From assembly GCA_963697675.1 (NCBI GenBank), contig CAVOOW010000008.1, positions 62,001 through 126,000 of the forward strand: a stretch of DNA of 64,000 nucleotides, written 5' to 3'. The first letter of the stretch is position 1. Each line of letters starts with the position of its first letter. This stretch comes from CAVOOW01 sp963697675 (GTDB taxonomy: Bacteria; Actinomycetota; Actinomycetes; JACCUZ01). A program made the position numbers and the translations under genes. A model generated the notes under the pieces. The model was not told the origin of the DNA, searched no databases, and saw only the letters and a program-made list of their open reading frames with translations. Of this stretch, positions 8,975 through 17,714 are shown in pieces.

Positions 8975-9422
8975 TACGCTGTTGCCGTCCAAGTCCTTGG
9001 CGAAGCTGAGCGACAGCGGCGCATCCTTGTAGTGACCGAAGCCGTCGATGGGCTGATAGCCCTCGCTCTCATAGAGTGCGATCGCCTCCGGCTGCGCCAG
9101 ACCGGTCTCGAGGATGACCCTGCGGTAGCCGCTGGTCCGCGCGCGGTCCTCGAGTGCCCGCAACAGGGCCCGCGCATGTCCGCGGCGACGGAAGGCGCTT
9201 CGTACGAACATCCGCTTTATCTCGACGACTCCGTCCTCATGGCGCCGCAGGCCACCGCAACCGATCGGCTCGACCGTCGACGGTTGCGACGAAGAATGCG
9301 CCGGACGGCGGCGTGAACTGCCCCGGGTCGACGGCGGTCTCGTCGCGGCCGCCGTACCTCGTGACGTACTCCTGCTGCACCTCGTCGACCAGCGCCTCGG
9401 CAAGCGCACTGGTGAACGCCAC
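8975..9422 (-). CDS. GNAT-family N-acetyltransferase (frameshift near 9277)
   Basis: An acyl-CoA-dependent N-acetyltransferase split by a one-base shift. The N-terminal part reads AFTSALAEALVDEVQQEYV up to FFVATVDG. After the shift the frame gives EPIGCGGLRRHEDG, the acetyl-CoA loop RSAFRRRGHARALL, then ETGLAQPEAIALYESEGY and ends near SFAKDL. Deleting one base near 9277 joins VDG to EPIGCGG. A second indel near 9440 may also exist, because an ATG giving MTHT lies just upstream out of frame. The C-terminal end is uncertain, as the frame stays open into the antiporter gene; I stop after the GNAT fold ends. Substrate unknown. Confidence 0.7.
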
Positions 9423-9443
9423 CTCTTCGATGACGAGTGTGCG

Positions 9444-10553
9444 TCATGAACTTTCTCGGCCGCGCAGGAGCTGCTCGCGGCGTTCACGTGCCCGCGCGCG
9501 TGCCCGGCGGAAGTGCCGGGCGAACGGCCGGGCCAGGTCCGCGGCGCCGACGAAGCCGGCGGTGTTGCCGAGCTCGGCCTGCACGATCACCGCCTCGGGG
9601 CGATAGCGGCGCCCGGTCAGCTGATGCTGAAAGGCGTCCCGGGCAGGCGCGAGCAGCAGCTCGCCGGCTTCGGACAGGCCGCCGCCGATGACGAACATCC
9701 CGGGGTCGACGGCGGCTGCGAGATTCGCGATGCCGACGCCGAGCCACTGCCCCACCTCACCGAACAGGTCGATGGCCGCGTCGTCGCCCTCCTGCGCCAG
9801 CTGGGTGATCAGCGGGCCGGTGATCTTGTTCACCTCGCCGCCCGCGAGCTCGAGCCAGCGGTGCGCGACCGGTGAGTTGGCGGCGGCGAGCTCGCGTGCC
9901 TCACGCACCAGGACGTTGCCGCTCGCGTACTGCTCCCAGCAGCCACGGTTGCCGCACTCGCAGCGCCGGCCGCCCGGCACGACCTGCATGTGCCCGAACT
10001 CCCCCGCGACGCCGAACTTCCCGCGTTGCATCACGCCGTTGAACAGCAGTGCACCGCCGATGCCGGTGCCGAGGTTGACGCAGACCAGATGTGTCTCGCC
10101 GCGACCGGCGCCGAACCGCCACTCGGCCCATACCGCGGCGTTCGCATCGTTCTCGACGACTACCGGCAGCCGCACTCGCTTGCTGATGGCATCGCGCAAC
10201 GGCTCGTGGCGCCACGACAGGTGCGGAGCGAAGAGCACGTTCGCGCGGCTCGCGTCCACGAAGCCCGCGGCACCGATGCCGACCGCGTAGATCTCGTGGC
10301 GCTCGCCCAGCTCGAGCACGGCATCGACGATCGTGTCCTCGACGATCTGCGGGCTCTTGCTCTTGTCCGGCGTCTCGCGGCGGATCTCCTCGAGGATCTG
10401 CCCTTCCCGGTTGACCACGCCGGCGGCGACCTTCGTACCCCCGATGTCGACACCCACGGTGAGCAGCGGGGAGTTGGCGCGGTAGGGCAGCTGGTTGCGC
10501 GCCGCCTGTTCGCGGAGCGACATGCCCAGCACTCGCGGACGGCGCTCAGTCAC
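9444..10553 (-). CDS. ROK-family glucokinase
   Basis: Cytoplasmic sugar kinase of 369 residues. The phosphate-1 motif VGVDIGGTK is at 33-41, the catalytic Asp lies in VVENDANAA (132-140), and the ROK zinc motif is present as GEFGHM (185-190) with CECGNRGCWEQYAS (198-211). No N-terminal helix-turn-helix is present, so it is an enzyme and not a regulator. Length and motifs fit the ATP-dependent glucokinases of actinobacteria that phosphorylate glucose to glucose-6-phosphate and take part in carbon repression. The first 25 residues are not conserved, and the internal ATG (MSLREQ) may be the true start. Downstream of the WS/DGAT gene on the same strand, 10 bases away. Confidence 0.88.
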   Translation of the reverse strand: MTERRPRVLGMSLREQAARNQLPYRANSPLLTVGVDIGGTKVAAGVVNREGQILEEIRRETPDKSKSPQIVEDTIVDAVLELGERHEIYAVGIGAAGFVDASRANVLFAPHLSWRHEPLRDAISKRVRLPVVVENDANAAVWAEWRFGAGRGETHLVCVNLGTGIGGALLFNGVMQRGKFGVAGEFGHMQVVPGGRRCECGNRGCWEQYASGNVLVREARELAAANSPVAHRWLELAGGEVNKITGPLITQLAQEGDDAAIDLFGEVGQWLGVGIANLAAAVDPGMFVIGGGLSEAGELLLAPARDAFQHQLTGRRYRPEAVIVQAELGNTAGFVGAADLARPFARHFRRARARARERREQLLRGRESS

Positions 10554-10562
10554 GGAGGGACT

Positions 10563-11973
10563 CTAACCGAGCCGGCTTTCCAGCTCGGCGACCTCCGCCT
10601 CGACGGCGTCCGCCAGCTCGCCCGGGTCCCCGATGACGTTGCGATCCGCCGCGATCCCGACGGTGACCGTTCCCGCGTAGCTCAGGATGCTGACGCCGAG
10701 CCCGACCGAGCCCGCCTGCGGCACCCAGAACATCACCCGGTCCACCGTCGCCCCGGCGAGGCTCACCGGCCGTTTCGGCCCCGGCACGTTCGTGATGATC
10801 GCGCTCGACTTCGCACCGAGGACGCGAGCAGCCAGGCGATGTCCCCACACCGGCACGGCCCCCACGATGCTCATCAGCGCGAAGGTCGCCGCGGCCTCCC
10901 GCCCGGCCTTGAGCTTCTTGGTGCGCTCGTGGACGGCGCGGACGCGCTGCCGGGCATCGGCCACCGAGATCGGCAGCGACAGGAAGACCAGCCCGAAGCG
11001 GTTGCCGAGCGTGGTTGGCACCGGCTCTCCCGGGGGCCGCAGGTTGACCGGCATGAAGATGCGCAGGTCGTGCGGTCGCTCGCCGTGCGCCAGCAGATGT
11101 CGCCGTAGCGCACCCGCCGTGACAGCGAGGAGTACGTCGTTCAGGCTGACGTCCAGAGCGCGACTGACCTGCTTGAGCCGGTCGAGGTCGAGCGGCCGGG
11201 TCCACGCGGCGCCCTTGCTGGTGCCCAGCCGGACGCCGAGCCGGGTGCGGGGGTCGCGGGCGGCGAACAGGATGCGCGTGCCCGTGGCTACTACCCCGAT
11301 GCCGAAGGCTGTGGCGCTCCACGCACGGTGCAGCGGGCTTGTCTCCGCGCCGATCTCGACGCCGGTCACCGCAGCGACGTCACTGGCGCCGTCCTCCACC
11401 CGTCGCACGATGCCTGGCCGCCTTGGTGAGGCGGTGCTGCGCAGGGTGGCGGCTGTGGGTCGTTGGCGGCGGTTGTTGTCGTCGGCGCTGTCCGCGCGAT
11501 CAGCGCCGTCGATGCTGTCCGTCAGCGAGAGCAGCACGGTCGCGAGCGCGATGCCATCGGCAATGCAGTGGTGCAGGCGCGCGACGACCGTCGAGTCTTC
11601 CTTCGGGCCATCGATGAGGTGGAACTGCCACGGCGAGCGCGTCATGTCCAGTGGTGTCCCGAGCAGCGTCGCTGATGAGCTCGGCGAGACCCGACTCGCT
11701 GTCGGTGTCCAGAGCAGCTGGCACGAGGTGCTCGCTGAGCGCGAAGTCCGGGTCGTCGCTCCACACGGGCTGCTCGAACGGGCTCGTTGCCGGCAGCGCC
11801 CTGCGCCGGAAGGTCGGATACGGCGCGAGCATCCGTTGCTCCACCACCTCGGCGAAGCGCAACCAGTCGACCCTGCCCTGCAATCGCAGCACGCCGGTCA
11901 CCATCATCAGGTTGTCCGGCGCATCCATGCCCAGCCAGGCTGCGTCGGCGTCGGACATCCGGGTCAACGCCAC
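10563..11973 (-). CDS. WS/DGAT-type acyltransferase (frameshift near 11665)
   Basis: Wax ester synthase/diacylglycerol acyltransferase-like enzyme of about 470 residues, which makes triacylglycerol or wax esters from acyl-CoA. The N-terminal half begins MALTRMSDADAAWLGMD, a standard opening for this family. The active-site motif is HHCIADG, and NVPGP and the LGVSILSYAGTV strand near the C-terminus are typical. The two halves are in different frames: LAELISDA in one continues as LGTPLDMTRSPWQFHLIDG in the other if one base near 11665 is removed. The gene is divergent from the DUF2332 gene across a long palindrome, and the ROK glucokinase follows it closely. Confidence 0.85.
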
Positions 11974-12030
11974 GCGTCATCCTGACACCCGGGTTTCCTG
12001 CCCGGCCCGCGCCTGTTGCATGCTCGGGCT

Positions 12031-12102
12031 TCCATGATCGCTGCGACGGTGCACAGATTCTGCATGGATGCGGAATCTGTGCACGGCCGTAGCGATCATG
12101 GA
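12031..12102. repeat. long composite palindrome between divergent genes
   Basis: Outer arms TCCATGATCGCT (12031-12042) and AGCGATCATGGA (12091-12102) are perfectly complementary, as are the inner arms GTGCACAGATTC (12049-12060) and GAATCTGTGCAC (12073-12084). A 6-base partly paired bulge separates outer and inner arms, and the loop is 12 bases, itself containing GCATGGATGC. It lies between the WS/DGAT gene and the DUF2332 gene, 33 bases before the latter's ATG. A second element with the same plan and the same loop length sits at 51797-51881. Confidence 0.85.
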
Positions 12103-12135
12103 GTACGGAGGGTGTGTTCCCGGGATGATTCGGAT

Positions 12136-13095
12136 ATGACGACCGCCGCTCACGCGGAGATGACCACCGCCGCGACGTACGCCGAGTTCGCCGCGCGCGA
12201 GGCGCACGGCGAGTCGCCCACCTACGAGCGCCTCTCACTCGCGGTCTCTAGCGACGCCGAGGTGCTCCAGCGGCTCGACGCGCTCCCGCCGAGCAGGCGG
12301 CAGCCGAACCTGCTCTTCGGTGTCGTGCGGTTCCTCGGCGGCCCGGTCGAGCACCCGGCCGGGTTCCACGACTACGCGATGGCGAACTGGCCGGCCATAG
12401 AGGCAGAGCTGCACACGCGGACGACGCAGACGAACGAGGCGGGACGGTGCGCCCCACTCATCCCCGTGCTCGCCGCCCTGCCGCAGCCGCTCGCGTTGTT
12501 GGAGGTCGGTGCGTCTGCCGGGCTCTGCCTCTACCCCGACAGGTACGCCTACCGCTACGGCAACCACCTGGTCGGCAACGGTGAACCGGTCATCGAGTGC
12601 ACGGCGACCGGGATGACGCCGCCGGACCGTCTACCCGAGGTGGTTTGGCGGGCCGGGTTGGATCTGAACCCGCTCGACGTGACTGACTCCGCCGACGTCG
12701 CGTGGCTCGACGCCCTCATCTGGCCCGAGCACGCGCACCGTCGAGCAAGGTTGCGCGCCGCGGTCACCGTCGCCGCGGCCGACCCGCCGCTGCTCGTGCG
12801 CGGCGACCTGGTGGACGACCTGCCTGGGCTTGCCGCGCAGGCACCCGACGGCGCGACGCTGGTGGTGTTCCACACCTCCGTGCTGTTCTACGTGTCCGCG
12901 CCGCGACGGGAGACATTCGTCGAGCTGGTACGTGGGCTGCCCGGACATTGGATCGCGAACGAGAGTCCCGGGATGCTGAGGTACGAAAACCTGCCCGAGC
13001 CACCGGGCGAGGCGCTGCACAACATCCTCGCGCTCGACGGGGCACCGCTCGCCTGGACGCGGCCGCACGGGCAAGGGATCACCTGGTTCGCCTAA
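12136..13095 (+). CDS. DUF2332 family protein
   Basis: Soluble protein of 319 residues matching the actinobacterial DUF2332 family, of unknown function. Typical features are the opening SPTYERLSLAVSSD, the FLGGPVEHPAGF segment, the glycine-rich LLEVGASAGLCLYPDRYAYRYG near residue 125 that resembles a Rossmann or methyltransferase-type loop, and VFHTSVLFYVS near residue 255. The protein fold is likely methyltransferase-like, but no reaction is known to me. The ATG at 12136 is chosen because earlier in-frame codons fall inside the palindrome described separately. Confidence 0.85.
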   Translation: MTTAAHAEMTTAATYAEFAAREAHGESPTYERLSLAVSSDAEVLQRLDALPPSRRQPNLLFGVVRFLGGPVEHPAGFHDYAMANWPAIEAELHTRTTQTNEAGRCAPLIPVLAALPQPLALLEVGASAGLCLYPDRYAYRYGNHLVGNGEPVIECTATGMTPPDRLPEVVWRAGLDLNPLDVTDSADVAWLDALIWPEHAHRRARLRAAVTVAAADPPLLVRGDLVDDLPGLAAQAPDGATLVVFHTSVLFYVSAPRRETFVELVRGLPGHWIANESPGMLRYENLPEPPGEALHNILALDGAPLAWTRPHGQGITWFA

Positions 13096-13171
13096 CCGCA
13101 CAGAACCCAACAGCGACTGAAGATCATGCGGATCGCTTGCGGCGGCCATCCGGCGCTGATAGACACCCCGA

Positions 13172-13768
13172 GTGGCCGACGAGCTCACCCTGCGATCGCT
13201 CGAGCAACACGAGTGGCCGGAGGCGATGAGCCTGGCCACGCGCTCGTTCCTCAGCGAGCCGTTCATGGTCGAGATGTACGGAGCCGATCCCGTCCGGCGT
13301 TTCGCCTTGGCCAGCAAGCATTATCGATCCAGTCCGTGGCATGAGGACCAGCAGCACCTGGCAGCTTTTGTCGGTGACGTGCTGGTCGGGTTCTGCGTCT
13401 GCTCCTCACCGGGCCGCTGTCACGTGTGCACGGACATCGACCCTGAACGACCTCCCGAGGATCCAGCGGAAGTCCCCGACTGGCAGTTCGAGGTGAACGT
13501 GCAGGCCGCCCATGCCGACCAGGGCGACCATGGCTGGATCAGTCGCGTCGCGGTCGACTCGGTGCTGCGTGGAGCCGGGATCGGACGCACCTTGATGAGC
13601 CGCGCCATCGCGGCGTTTCGCGCTGACGGCGCTGACACGGTGCTGCTCGAGTGCCAACAGCACCGCGAGGACTTCTACGTCGCCTGCGGCTTCCACCGGG
13701 CAGCCACTTTCCCCGACCCCCTCGGTCCCGATGCGATCCTCCTGCGTGCGGACCTGCGACAGCGCTGA
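13172..13768 (+). CDS. GNAT-family N-acetyltransferase
   Basis: A 198-residue acetyltransferase. The acetyl-CoA binding core is ISRVAVDSVLRGAGIGRTLMSRAIAAFRADG (about residues 125-155), with the RxxGxG/A loop as RGAGIG, followed by the ECQQHREDFYVACGFHRAATF segment that closes the GNAT fold. Start is GTG. The substrate cannot be told. It converges on the FMO-like gene, with 29 bases between stops. Confidence 0.85.
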   Translation: MADELTLRSLEQHEWPEAMSLATRSFLSEPFMVEMYGADPVRRFALASKHYRSSPWHEDQQHLAAFVGDVLVGFCVCSSPGRCHVCTDIDPERPPEDPAEVPDWQFEVNVQAAHADQGDHGWISRVAVDSVLRGAGIGRTLMSRAIAAFRADGADTVLLECQQHREDFYVACGFHRAATFPDPLGPDAILLRADLRQR

Positions 13769-13797
13769 CGCCACCAAGTCGCGCCGCCTGAATCGGC

Positions 13798-14922
13798 TCA
13801 GCGCGCGGCCGGCACCGCCTTGGCGATCCGGCGTGCGTCGATGCCCAGTTCACGGAGCAGTCCACTGATCGGGTTGTGAAAGCCGGTGAACCACATGCCT
13901 GGCGCACTATCGACGGTGCGCGCGCCCGTCACGCGGGGCAGTCCGTCCGCGCGGAGCACTCCGAGGTGCCCGATCAGCGGCTCGAGACCGGGTCGGTAGC
14001 CGACACCCACGATGACCGCGTCGGGCGTCACACGCGAGCCGTCGGCGAGCAATACGTCCGGACCATCGAAGCCCGAGACCGCCGCGACCACCTCGAGCCG
14101 GCCCTTTCGCACCGCGTCGATGAAGCCGACGTCGAGGATCGGGATCTGGTTGTCCCGCACGACGCGGGTGTAGACGCCGTCCTTGGGACGCGGCAGCCCG
14201 AACGGGGCGAGGTCGGGCATGGTCACTCGCTGCACCGTGCGGATCATCCGGTCGACCACGGACGGTGGCAGGCGCCGTACGCACACACTGACAGCCTGCG
14301 ACGGCAGCCCGCCCACCTGGAGCCGCACGATGTTCGGCGGCGTTCTGACGGCCACCCGCACCCGGCGGGCGCCGCCCTCGACGAGGTCGACGGAGATCTC
14401 GCTGGAGGTGTTGCCTGCGCCCACGACGAGCACGTCACGGCCGACGTACGGCGCCGGGTTGCGATAGGCCGAGGCGTGCACCAGGTCGCCGCGGAACTCG
14501 TCTCTGCCCGGCCAGTCGGGCAGCACGGGCGTGCTGTTGCCACCGGTCGCGACGACGACGTAGGGCGTCTCGATCTCACCGTCGGCGCAGACGAGCCGCC
14601 AGCCTGCCTCGTCGCGCTCGACGCGTTGCACGGTCGTGCCGAGCGAGAGTCGCAACTGATGGTGCGCGGCATAGCGCTCGAGATAGTCGACGACGTCGGC
14701 GCGAGCCACGAACCGTCCGTAGGACCGGGGCATGCGCAGCCCCGGAAGGTGCGAAAGCGTGCGCGCCGTGTGCAGATGCAGCCGGTCGTAGTGGTGGCGC
14801 CAGCTCGACCCGACGCTGTCCGCGCGATCGACCAGAAGTGGGTCGAGGCCGTGTTCGCGCAGCATCGCCCCGACCGCGAGTCCCGCCGGACCGGCACCGA
14901 GGACGACGATGTTCTCGCGCAC
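13798..14922 (-). CDS. flavin-containing monooxygenase-like FAD/NAD(P)-binding oxidoreductase
   Basis: A 374-residue two-dinucleotide-domain flavoprotein. The FAD-binding GAGPAGLAVG lies at 9-18, the second Rossmann motif VLVVGAGNTSSEIS near 165-178, and the C-terminal FAD contact as GMWFTGFHNPISG. The HTARTLSHLPG and YLERYAAHHQL segments resemble the YUCCA/FMO-like group that oxygenates nitrogen, sulfur or keto substrates. Start is GTG. A 7-bp inverted repeat lies just upstream. Substrate unknown. Confidence 0.85.
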   Translation of the reverse strand: MRENIVVLGAGPAGLAVGAMLREHGLDPLLVDRADSVGSSWRHHYDRLHLHTARTLSHLPGLRMPRSYGRFVARADVVDYLERYAAHHQLRLSLGTTVQRVERDEAGWRLVCADGEIETPYVVVATGGNSTPVLPDWPGRDEFRGDLVHASAYRNPAPYVGRDVLVVGAGNTSSEISVDLVEGGARRVRVAVRTPPNIVRLQVGGLPSQAVSVCVRRLPPSVVDRMIRTVQRVTMPDLAPFGLPRPKDGVYTRVVRDNQIPILDVGFIDAVRKGRLEVVAAVSGFDGPDVLLADGSRVTPDAVIVGVGYRPGLEPLIGHLGVLRADGLPRVTGARTVDSAPGMWFTGFHNPISGLLRELGIDARRIAKAVPAAR

Positions 14923-14953
14923 GCATGCTCCCCTGGGCGGAATGCTTGGTGGA

Positions 14954-14981
14954 CCCGACTGCAGGAATGAAACTAGTCGGG
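14954..14981. repeat. inverted repeat CCCGACT/AGTCGGG
   Basis: A 7-bp perfect inverted repeat with a 14-base spacer between the end of the hemerythrin gene and the start of the FMO-like gene. It may be a terminator for the former or an operator for the latter; the sequence does not decide. Confidence 0.4.
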
Positions 14982-15007
14982 GCCCACCCGCATCCGCCGC
15001 GGTCGGC

Positions 15008-15508
15008 TCAGGCCAGGATCGCGTCCATCGCCTTCTTCAGCGCCGACGGCTGCGTGGGCTTGCGCGGTGCCGAGGGCCGCGCCTCAGCCATCTGTTGCCC
15101 GATCTCCTGCAGCTTCTTGCGACCAAGGCCGTCACGGACCTTGGGGAACCACTCGTCCTCTTCCTCCTCGATGTGGTGTTCCACGTTCTCGATGAGGACG
15201 GTGGTCTTGGCGTCGAAGTGCTCGTCACTCGGGTCCATGCTCCAGAGCTCCATGCACAGCACGTCGGCCACGTGGTGCTCCTCGTACGACTCGAGCACGT
15301 CGTCCTCGACCTCGGGCAGCAACGCCCGCACCTGGGGGTACATGATCTCGTTCTCGAGGTAGGTGTGGATGGTCAGCATCTCGATGATCTTGCGGACAAT
15401 GGCCCCCTTGGTGGCCGTCGCGTTCTCGCCGGCGTTCTCGAACTGCCGGAACAGCTTCTTGACGTCCTTGTGGTCGTTCTTGAGCAGGACTATCGCATCG
15501 TTGGACAT
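15008..15508 (-). CDS. hemerythrin-type HHE domain protein
   Basis: A 166-residue four-helix protein with the di-iron ligand pattern of the hemerythrin HHE family: His in NDHKDVKK (about 12-16), HTYLENEIMYP (about 48-58), EEHHVAD (about 76-82) and ENVEHHIEEEEDEWFP (about 108-123). The C-terminal 35 residues are Pro/Lys-rich. Such proteins bind oxygen, nitric oxide or iron, or act as stress sensors. Starts with ATG. Followed after about 85 bases by the FMO-like gene on the same strand. Confidence 0.9.
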   Translation of the reverse strand: MSNDAIVLLKNDHKDVKKLFRQFENAGENATATKGAIVRKIIEMLTIHTYLENEIMYPQVRALLPEVEDDVLESYEEHHVADVLCMELWSMDPSDEHFDAKTTVLIENVEHHIEEEEDEWFPKVRDGLGRKKLQEIGQQMAEARPSAPRKPTQPSALKKAMDAILA

Positions 15509-15650
15509 AACGCTCCCTTGTGCCAGAAGACGTCCGTCGATTGCCGACGGCGCGTCGTAGGCAGAGGTGCTTCCCCCAGGCGGCCCGCTCTAACGTGGCG
15601 ACCGAAGGTAAATCCACGCTGCCAGGACAAGTGCTGCGACCAGCGCGCCA

Positions 15651-16130
15651 CTAGGTCAAGCGCTGCGCGCGCAGCCGAGCGGGCAGTACGACCCAGAGGC
15701 CGACCAGCACGACGAACGCACAGCCCGCCAAGGTGATCGCGACCGGTCGGCCGAGAGGGTCGTCCAGGGCGAGCAGCACGGCGCCGGTAATGGCCAGAAG
15801 GAGTGCGTACAGGCCCCCCAGCGCCAGCCGGCTGCTGACCTTCACGAGCTCACCCTTGCTTCCCAGCCCGAAAAGCATCCTGTGCAGCGCGACCGGACCG
15901 ATGAACATCGCCGTGGCCAGGGCACAGAGCAACAGGGTCACGGAGTAGACGATGTGTACGAAGGAGTCGGCCTGCCGGAACGATTGCGTGAACGAGACGC
16001 CCAGCAAGAAGGCGAACAGGATCTGGACGCCCGTCTGTGACACCCGCAGTTCCTGCAGCAGCTCGTCGAAGTTGCGGTCCAGCCGCTCCGCCTCGGTCTC
16101 CCGCCGAGGATCCGCCGGTTCATCAGTCAT
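15651..16130 (-). CDS. DUF6328 family membrane protein
   Basis: A 159-residue protein of the actinobacterial DUF6328 family, function unknown. The N-terminal 25 residues are acidic and charged (DPRRETEAERLDRNFDELLQELRVSQTG), followed by four hydrophobic segments and a short basic C-terminus. The QTGVQILFAFLLGVSFT segment is the family hallmark. It stands alone, about 140 bases from the hemerythrin gene on the same strand. Confidence 0.75.
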   Translation of the reverse strand: MTDEPADPRRETEAERLDRNFDELLQELRVSQTGVQILFAFLLGVSFTQSFRQADSFVHIVYSVTLLLCALATAMFIGPVALHRMLFGLGSKGELVKVSSRLALGGLYALLLAITGAVLLALDDPLGRPVAITLAGCAFVVLVGLWVVLPARLRAQRLT

Positions 16131-16189
16131 CGGTGGCTCACCGTCCCCCGCGTCTTGGGCGATCCGGGTCGAGCTCGGTCACCCGCGCC

Positions 16190-17218
16190 TCAGCCAAGAC
16201 CTGCCTGCCCCGCTCTGTCAGTACTCTGCCGGACGATCAGCTCGGGCTCGACAACCGACCGGAGGCCCGGCGAGGTGTCGCCGTCGATGCGGCGGAGCAA
16301 CAGCTCGATGCAGAGCCGCCCCACAGCGGCGAAGTCCTGCCGGACGGTCGTCAGCGGCGGCGTGAAGAAAGCCGCCTCGGGCACGTCGTCGAAGCCTGCG
16401 ACCAGGACGTCGCCCGGCACCCGGACACCGCTCTCGTGGAACGCGCGCAACAGACCCAGGGCCATCTGGTCGTTCCCGACGAAGACAGCGTCGACCGCGC
16501 CTCCGCGTGCACGCCGTGGCCGGTCGAGACGCTGCCGGGCGAGCTGTTGCCCGGCGGCGTATCCAGATCCGGCCGTCCAGTCACCGCGCAGCACCGGCGG
16601 CGGCTCGATGCCCGCCTCGGTGAGGACGGCGCGCCAGCCGACCTCCCGGCCCTCCGCCTCGAGCCAGTCGACGGGACCGCCGATGTGCCACACCGTGGAG
16701 GCCCCTTTCGCGAGCAGGTGCTCCGTGATGATCCGGCCGCCCTTGACCTGGTCGACGCTCACGACCGGTGCCCACGAGGCGCTTGGTCCCTCGACCACCA
16801 CGACGGGCACGTCGCGCGGCACCTCGGCGACCGCAGCGAAGGCTTCGCGCTGGGGAGCGATCACGATGAAGCCCTCGACCGACTGGGCGGCAAGACGTTC
16901 GAGCCCGTCCAGGACCGTCGCGCGGGAGACCGTCTTGTCGCTGGCGACGCTCACGTAGTAGCCGGCCTGGTGTGCTGCCTGCTCGACGCCGTAGAGCGTG
17001 CTGGCCGGCCCGAACAACGTGGTGTCGAAGCTGATGACGCCGATCGTCGTGGAACGCTTCGTCACGAGGGCCCGGGCAGCCGAGTTGCGCCGGTAACCCA
17101 ACTCGATGATGGCCGCCTGCACCCGCTCGCGGGTCTCGTCCCGGACCGCCGGGTGGTCGTTGAGCACCCGCGACACCGTCTGGTGCGACACCCCCGCGAG
17201 GAGCGCCACGTCGGCCAT
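16190..17218 (-). CDS. LacI-family transcriptional regulator, likely of arabinoside use
   Basis: DNA-binding repressor with a periplasmic-binding-protein-like sensor. The helix-turn-helix is MADVALLAGVSHQTVSRVLN at residues 1-20, and the sensor domain runs to the end with the typical DAVFVGNDQMALGLLRAF and VAGFDDVPEAAFFTPPLTTVRQ segments. Its start is uncertain: ATG at 17216-17218 begins exactly at the HTH, while GTG codons upstream (17258-17260 and 17276-17278) would add 14-20 basic residues, as seen in relatives. A TGTTAGCGCTCACA palindrome sits just upstream, suggesting autoregulation. It is divergent from the GH51 arabinofuranosidase, so the likely effector is arabinose or an arabino-oligosaccharide. 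Confidence 0.88.
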   Translation of the reverse strand: MADVALLAGVSHQTVSRVLNDHPAVRDETRERVQAAIIELGYRRNSAARALVTKRSTTIGVISFDTTLFGPASTLYGVEQAAHQAGYYVSVASDKTVSRATVLDGLERLAAQSVEGFIVIAPQREAFAAVAEVPRDVPVVVVEGPSASWAPVVSVDQVKGGRIITEHLLAKGASTVWHIGGPVDWLEAEGREVGWRAVLTEAGIEPPPVLRGDWTAGSGYAAGQQLARQRLDRPRRARGGAVDAVFVGNDQMALGLLRAFHESGVRVPGDVLVAGFDDVPEAAFFTPPLTTVRQDFAAVGRLCIELLLRRIDGDTSPGLRSVVEPELIVRQSTDRAGQAGLG

Positions 17219-17286
17219 CCGGGGCGGATGGGCCTGTCTCACCGGCCTTCGCGCTGGCACGGTCCCTCGGCTCGTCACAGGCAAGA

Positions 17287-17300
17287 TGTTAGCGCTCACA
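17287..17300. promoter_or_regulatory. LacI-type operator candidate
   Basis: TGTTAGCGCTCACA is an almost perfect palindrome centred on GCGC, the usual form of LacI-family operators in actinobacteria. It lies just upstream of the LacI gene, so the regulator probably represses itself. The rest of the 17219-17714 stretch holds no gene; it contains this site, a CGATG/CATCG repeat and the arabinofuranosidase ribosome-binding site. Confidence 0.65.
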
Positions 17301-17625
17301 ATCTCCGTCCTGCCGCACGGCGCCGCTCGAGGCCGGTGGGGTCCGGTCCGACATCTCGACGCACCCGCACCGCCCTGCCCAGCACCTTCACCCCGCGGCC
17401 CCATGCTGTCAGACCTGCGACCGGGCGCGGCGACATTCCGCGACATCCGTGTCAGGCGATCTCGAGGTGCCTCCTGCGCGGCCGCACACGAGAGGGCCGC
17501 GCGGAACCGATCTTGCGGTTGGTGAACTTCGCGGCGACTACCCCTTGACGCACCCTTTGGTGAGCTACCTCAGTGACCGTCCGTGTTTGCGGACCCACCC
17601 ACGGAGGGACTAGACAACCAGTCAT

Positions 17626-17640
17626 CGATGTAAACCATCG
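17626..17640. promoter_or_regulatory. short inverted repeat upstream of the GH51 gene
   Basis: CGATG-TAAAC-CATCG, 75 bases before the GH51 start. It could be a second operator for the arabinose region, but it differs from the 17287 site and is short. Confidence 0.35.
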
Positions 17641-17714
17641 GTCGTGGTCTCGGCACTGCCGCACTAGTGGGGCTGGCCGGACGCGTCGGCCCGTCACCTC
17701 AGGAGGTAGCGCCC

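Noticed and set aside
15651..17218. Mobile element boundary at the start of the arabinose region
   Set aside because: No transposase, integrase, direct repeat pair or tRNA; codon use looks uniform across the region.
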